DNA of 64,000 nucleotides, from assembly GCF_008727925.1 (NCBI RefSeq), contig NZ_VTWT01000001.1:620001-684000 (forward strand). Reading direction: 5' to 3'. Made by a program: the position numbers and the translations under genes. Under the pieces are notes generated by a model. That model saw only the letters and a program-made list of their open reading frames with translations. It was not told the DNA's origin and ran no database searches. The DNA comes from Adhaeribacter soli. GTDB taxonomy: Bacteria; Bacteroidota; Bacteroidia; Cytophagales; Hymenobacteraceae. This document shows, piece after piece, positions 60,638 to 64,000 of this stretch (positions are counted from its first letter, which is position 1; each line of letters begins with the position of its first letter).

Positions 60638-60689
60638 TTTCAAAGCATAGTAGCGTAGGGTTTAAACCCTACGCTACTATGCTTTGAAA
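60638..60689. repeat. TTTAAA-centred palindrome, copy 4
   Basis: Perfect 52 bp palindrome, centre GTAGGGTTTAAACCCTAC, arms through AGCATAGTAGC and TTTCAAA. Preceded by ATTGTTAATTGCTGATTG words after the thioesterase stop. Confidence 0.9.
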
Positions 60690-60759
60690 ACTTGCTACTT
60701 ATTCAGCCATTTTGCTAACGTTTTCCTGATACCCGATACTTGCTACCTGTTACCCCATA

Positions 60760-62163
60760 ATGCGACCCGAAGAACTTTTACGTGCGAATTTTCCCTTTGA
60801 ACCAACTTCCGATCAGACCCGTCTGTTCAAGAAGATGGATGCTTTTCTGCTGAATAAATCGGACGTGAAAGATGTTTTTTTGCTGAAGGGTTTTGCGGGA
60901 ACAGGTAAAACTACGGTGCTGGGTGCGCTTGTAAAAATTCTGAATCGCTTCGGTTACAAATACGTGCTGCTGGCGCCAACTGGTCGGGCAGCTAAAGTAA
61001 TGTCGAACTATTCGGGCAAGCCGGCTTCTACCATTCATAAAAAGATCTACCGGCAAACATCCAATCCTTTTTCCGAAGGGCTTTCTTTTACCCGGCAACC
61101 CAATAAGAATACCGATACCATTTACATTGTGGATGAGGCCTCGATGCTTTCGGATGAGAGCGGTTTCGGGGAGAATGGCTTGCTGCAGGACCTCATGAAT
61201 TACGTTTTCGAGAAAAAGAACAACAAACTTTTACTTGTAGGCGACACCGCTCAGTTGCCCCCGGTCGGGCAAGCGCTGAGTCCTTCTCTGGATGCGGCTT
61301 ACCTGACCACGAATTTCCGGTGCCAGGTACACGAGATCGAAATGAAGCAGGTAATGCGCCAGGCGGAGGCATCGGGTATTCTGATGAATGCTACGAACTT
61401 ACGGGAGCAACTAAGCCAGGATGCCGCCAACCTGAAGCTCCGGACAGGGGGGTATAAAGATATTTACCGGATGACGGGCGAAAAACTGGAAGACGGTTTG
61501 CGCTACGCGTACGACAAATTCGGGATTGAAAACACCACGGTTATTTGCCGTTCGAATAAGAATGCGAATTTGTATAACCAGCACATCCGGCGGCAGATCT
61601 TTTTTCACGAAGACGAAATTTCTGCGGGTGATTATTTGATGATCGTAAAAAATAATTACCATTGGTTGCCGAAAGATTCGGAGATCGGGTTTATGGCCAA
61701 CGGCGATTTTGTGGAGATCCGGAAAATAATCCGCTACGAAGAAATGTATGGTTTCCGCTTTGCCGATGTGCAACTGCGCTTTGTAGATAACCCGAACGAA
61801 GAGGAAGTGGAAGTGAAAATCATGCTCGATACGTTGTATTCGGAAGCCCCGGCGCTGCCGGCTGACCGGAATAAGGCCCTATATGCGGAAGTCCTGAAAG
61901 ATTATTCGGACCTGGGAACGAAACGGGAGCGGGCACAACAAATGAAAAAGAACCCTTATTTGAACGCTTTACAGGTAAAATTTGCTTATGCATTAACCTG
62001 CCATAAAGCTCAGGGCGGACAATGGCAGGCCGTTTTTGTGGATCACGGGTATTTGAAAGAAGAAATGATCTCGCCGGAATTTACCCGGTGGCTTTATACG
62101 GCTGTAACCCGTTCATCCGAAGAGCTTTACCTGGTGAATTTTTATTCGGGATTATTGAGTTAA
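60760..62163 (+). CDS. RecD-like ATP-dependent DNA helicase
   Basis: 467 residues, SF1 helicase. Walker A LLKGFAGTGKTTVLGAL, motif Ia LLAPTGRAAKVMS, Walker B YIVDEASMLS, motif III LLVGDTAQLPPVG, motif V-like VICRSNKNANLYNQ and the late motif ALTCHKAQGGQWQAVFVDHG (V/VI with UvrD/RecD signature). Compact relative to RecD because it lacks the N-terminal RecBCD-contact domain. Known in Bacteroidota as AAA/exodeoxyribonuclease V subunit alpha-like; a role in DNA repair or recombination is inferred. Stand-alone. Confidence 0.92.
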   Translation: MRPEELLRANFPFEPTSDQTRLFKKMDAFLLNKSDVKDVFLLKGFAGTGKTTVLGALVKILNRFGYKYVLLAPTGRAAKVMSNYSGKPASTIHKKIYRQTSNPFSEGLSFTRQPNKNTDTIYIVDEASMLSDESGFGENGLLQDLMNYVFEKKNNKLLLVGDTAQLPPVGQALSPSLDAAYLTTNFRCQVHEIEMKQVMRQAEASGILMNATNLREQLSQDAANLKLRTGGYKDIYRMTGEKLEDGLRYAYDKFGIENTTVICRSNKNANLYNQHIRRQIFFHEDEISAGDYLMIVKNNYHWLPKDSEIGFMANGDFVEIRKIIRYEEMYGFRFADVQLRFVDNPNEEEVEVKIMLDTLYSEAPALPADRNKALYAEVLKDYSDLGTKRERAQQMKKNPYLNALQVKFAYALTCHKAQGGQWQAVFVDHGYLKEEMISPEFTRWLYTAVTRSSEELYLVNFYSGLLS

Positions 62164-62202
62164 CAAAATTTGTTTCCGTAAAAATATTTACCTGGCAAGA
62201 TT

Positions 62203-62232
62203 ATTGAATTCCTGATTTAACAACTATATTTG
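62203..62232 (+). promoter_or_regulatory. promoter of DUF1573 gene
   Basis: TATATTTG (62225-62232) matches the -7 consensus; ATTG (62203-62206) is a near match to TTTG with an 18-base spacer. The ATG is 32 bases downstream. Confidence 0.55.
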
Positions 62233-62263
62233 CTTTATAACCCTTTAATTTGTTCAACTTCGT

Positions 62264-62746
62264 ATGAAAAAGTTATTCATTCTTGCTGTTTCCATGACGC
62301 TGGCCATGTCGGCGGCTACAGCGCAAACAAAGCCTGCTGCTACCAAATCTGCCTCATCTAAAAAAGCTACTACTGCCGGTCCGGTAATTACGTTTGCTGA
62401 AAAAAGCCACGATTTCGGTAAAATCAACCAGGGCGATGTGGTAGAGTACACTTTTAAATTCAAAAATACCGGTAACCAGCCTTTAGTACTTTCTAACGTT
62501 TCGGCTACCTGTGGTTGCACCGTGCCAGAATGGCCGAAAGAGCCGATCGCTCCGGGCAAAAGCGGCTCCATTAAAGCTACTTTCAACAGCGCCGGTAAAC
62601 TTGGTCAGCAAAATAAAGTGATCACCGTAGAGTCGAACGCTACCAACAGCCCGGCACAGGTTTCGATCATTACTGACATTCAGGAAAAAGCGGCCGGTTC
62701 TTCTATGGCGAAGCCTGCTGCTGCACCGTCTGTAAATAAAAAATAA
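62264..62746 (+). CDS. DUF1573 protein
   Basis: 160 residues with a signal peptide (LFILAVSMTLAMSAATAQT), a Lys/Ala/Ser linker, then the DUF1573 immunoglobulin-like domain: ITFAEKSHDFGKINQGDVVEYTFKFKNTGNQPL, SATCGCTVPEWP (a conserved CxCT motif) and PGKSGSIKATFNS (read in parts). It ends in an Ala/Pro/Lys tail. Exported, function unknown; the family is widespread in Bacteroidota. A perfect terminator follows. Confidence 0.92.
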   Translation: MKKLFILAVSMTLAMSAATAQTKPAATKSASSKKATTAGPVITFAEKSHDFGKINQGDVVEYTFKFKNTGNQPLVLSNVSATCGCTVPEWPKEPIAPGKSGSIKATFNSAGKLGQQNKVITVESNATNSPAQVSIITDIQEKAAGSSMAKPAAAPSVNKK

Positions 62747-62768
62747 ACCCGATCTGATTTCGGTACAA

Positions 62769-62800
62769 AAAAGCCCGCTGCAATTATGCAGCGGGCTTTT
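62769..62800 (+). terminator. terminator after DUF1573 gene
   Basis: AAAAGCCCGCTGCA and TGCAGCGGGCTTTT form a perfect 14 bp stem with a 4-base loop. It also lies just past the stop of the convergent DUF423 gene. Confidence 0.92.
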
Positions 62801-62827
62801 ACTTTTTTAAAGGTTTTGCAACCGTTT

Positions 62828-63205
62828 TTAATGTTGTTTGGCGATTGCATATAGCAGGCAAAGCCAACCGGCTATCATCAGGGTTCCGCCAATAGGCGTG
62901 ATGGCGCCCAGCCAGGTAATGCCGGAAAGGCAAAGAATATAAAGTGAGCCGGAAAAGATCAGGATGCCGCCTACAAAGCAAAGACCTGCCCACCGCATAG
63001 CCGGGTGATTTACATGATACATTAGCACGCCCAGCAGCAGCAAGGCTAAGGCATGGTAGAACTGATATTTAACCGCTGTTTCAAAAGTTTCGAGGCGGTT
63101 GGTTTGCGTGAGCAGGTTTCTGAGCGCATGCGCACCGAATGCGCCGATCATTACGGAAAGGGCACCAAAGAAGCTGCCGGCTATTAAGATTGCTTTTTGA
63201 TTCAT
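62828..63205 (-). CDS. DUF423 membrane protein
   Basis: 125 residues with four membrane helices. Family landmarks are the N-terminal AGSFFGALSVMIGAFGAHAL, FETAVKYQFYHALALLLLG, CFVGGILIFSGSLYILCLSG and GAITPIGGTLMIAGWL. Function unknown; widespread small inner-membrane protein. Its ATG is preceded by CAACGAA-type words like those before menE. Confidence 0.92.
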   Translation of the reverse strand: MNQKAILIAGSFFGALSVMIGAFGAHALRNLLTQTNRLETFETAVKYQFYHALALLLLGVLMYHVNHPAMRWAGLCFVGGILIFSGSLYILCLSGITWLGAITPIGGTLMIAGWLCLLYAIAKQH

Positions 63206-63323
63206 GTTTTCGTTGTTAGTTATTCGTTGTTCGTTGTTTGGGTTCAGGATGAAATGAAAATCAGGTTGAAGAATGTACCTAATTTTACATCCTCAAATTT
63301 TCAAATTTCCAAATCTTCAAATT

Positions 63324-64000
63324 TTAAATATTCCCATAATTCCGATTACCGAAGATGGCGCTGCCTACGCGGATAAAGGTGCTGCCGGCGGCAATGGCTA
63401 ATTCGTAATCGGAGCTCATGCCCATGGATATTTCTTTGAAAACAGCATCGGTGGGGAAGAATTGTTGTTTCAGGTTTTCAAATATGGTTCTCAGGTGAGC
63501 GAATTCTTTGCGAAGTTGATCCTCATTTTCGGTGTTGGTGGCAATGCCCATTACGCCGGTAAGCTGAACATGCTGCATATTTCTATAGCTTTCACTTTGC
63601 AGGATTTCATTGGCTTCAGCTTCAGAAAGGCCGAATTTTGTTTCTTCTTCGGCGATATGGAACTGCAACAGGCAATTGATCTTCCGGTTATGTTTGGCGG
63701 CCTGTTTTTCAATTTCTTCCAGCACCTTTAAACTGTCTACCGATTGAATGGTGTGCACGAAAGGAGCAATATATTTTACCTTATTGGTTTGCAAATGCCC
63801 GATCATGTGCCATTCAATATCCTGCGGCAGGTTAGGTTGTTTGGCAGCCATTTCCTGCGCCTTGTTCTCCCCGAATATCCGCTGACCGGCATCGTAAGCT
63901 TCCTGAATTAATGCCTCCGGATGGGTTTTGGAAACGGCAATTAAGCGGCAGTTGGAACCTTCGAGTTTTTTATTGAAAAAGGCTATCGATTCGGCAATGG
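63324..64000 (-). CDS. YggS-family PLP homeostasis protein (5' end outside window)
   Basis: The frame runs to the right edge, so the first codons are missing; about 225 residues are visible. PLP-binding protein that keeps pyridoxal 5'-phosphate and amino acid pools balanced. It has LIAVSKTHPEALIQEAYDAGQR (PLP lysine in VSKT), IFGENKAQE, WHMIGHLQTNKVKYIAPFVHTIQSVDS (read in parts), TGVMGIAT and the C-terminal SMGMSSDYELAIAAGSTFIRVGSAIFG. A start inside the frame at 63851 would remove the PLP lysine and is not the true start. The stop region abuts TCAAATTT word repeats. Confidence 0.95.
   Translation of the reverse strand, partial: IAESIAFFNKKLEGSNCRLIAVSKTHPEALIQEAYDAGQRIFGENKAQEMAAKQPNLPQDIEWHMIGHLQTNKVKYIAPFVHTIQSVDSLKVLEEIEKQAAKHNRKINCLLQFHIAEEETKFGLSEAEANEILQSESYRNMQHVQLTGVMGIATNTENEDQLRKEFAHLRTIFENLKQQFFPTDAVFKEISMGMSSDYELAIAAGSTFIRVGSAIFGNRNYGNI

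Overview
This 64 kb window looks like core chromosome of a Bacteroidota, most likely a Cytophagales/Hymenobacteraceae-type organism. The support is family content: a type IX secretion plug protein (DUF5103), a type IX (T9SS) sorting-domain protein, DUF5683, DUF3822, DUF3276/PUR, DUF6252, DUF6438, outer-membrane beta-barrels, menaquinone genes, the block order parA-parB-DUF5683-dapB-lepB, and promoters with the Bacteroidota pattern TTTG-N19-TAnnTTTG. Most genes are ordinary housekeeping genes. I see no phage, plasmid, transposase, CRISPR array or rRNA operon.

Layout. 1-2.3 kb: 3' end of a probable ribosomal protein S1 gene, tRNA-Cys, two tandem paralogous outer-membrane proteins and a small broken secreted-protein gene. 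2.3-7.3 kb: coiled-coil membrane protein, TPMT-like methyltransferase, kdsA, an apaG-methyltransferase pair, ung. 7.5-12.5 kb: lepB, dapB, DUF5683, parB, parA and a UPF0173 hydrolase on the minus strand. 12.5-18.5 kb: peptide-binding lipoprotein, DUF6438, yidC and pyrG. 19.4-26.7 kb: cyanophycin synthetase, STAS protein, LuxR-type response regulator, M49-family lipoprotein. 27-34 kb: menaquinone cluster on the minus strand (hot-dog thioesterase, isochorismate synthase, menD, doxX-like, menB, crcB, menE). 34-45 kb: phosphatase, PDH E2 with two lipoyl domains, DUF6252 lipoprotein, hslV, deoxyhypusine synthase-like protein, YCII, 2H RNA ligase-like, ABC-F, T9SS plug. 45-52 kb: AT-rich membrane protein, tRNA-Pro(GGG), ychF, PUR-like protein, DUF58, AlkA-like glycosylase, threonine aldolase. 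52-64 kb: phosphodiesterase, a frameshifted DUF2711-like gene, pyrE, nudix genes, coaD, a T9SS cargo protein, DUF3822, PaaI thioesterase, RecD-like helicase, DUF1573, DUF423 and a 5'-truncated YggS gene.

The most unusual layer is between the genes. Nearly every larger intergenic gap carries long inverted repeats that fall into families. They include nested palindromes built on a common GTAGGGTTTAAACCCTAC centre with arms that differ by locus, a roughly 90 bp double-hairpin element in three copies, a roughly 130 bp inverted-repeat element with a 49 bp identical core, and several single-locus giant hairpins. There is also a set of short AT-rich words repeated exactly at the edges of coding regions, often touching a start or stop codon. 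I read these as families of non-autonomous palindromic elements with no transposase in this window. Their function and mechanism of spread are unknown. Other candidates for a second look are the G-run frameshift in the DUF2711-like gene, a low-GC gene bracketed by duplicated terminators, a pair of direct repeats carrying near-identical micro-ORF starts at 47.2-47.7 kb, and a heptanucleotide tandem array touching the menE start codon.
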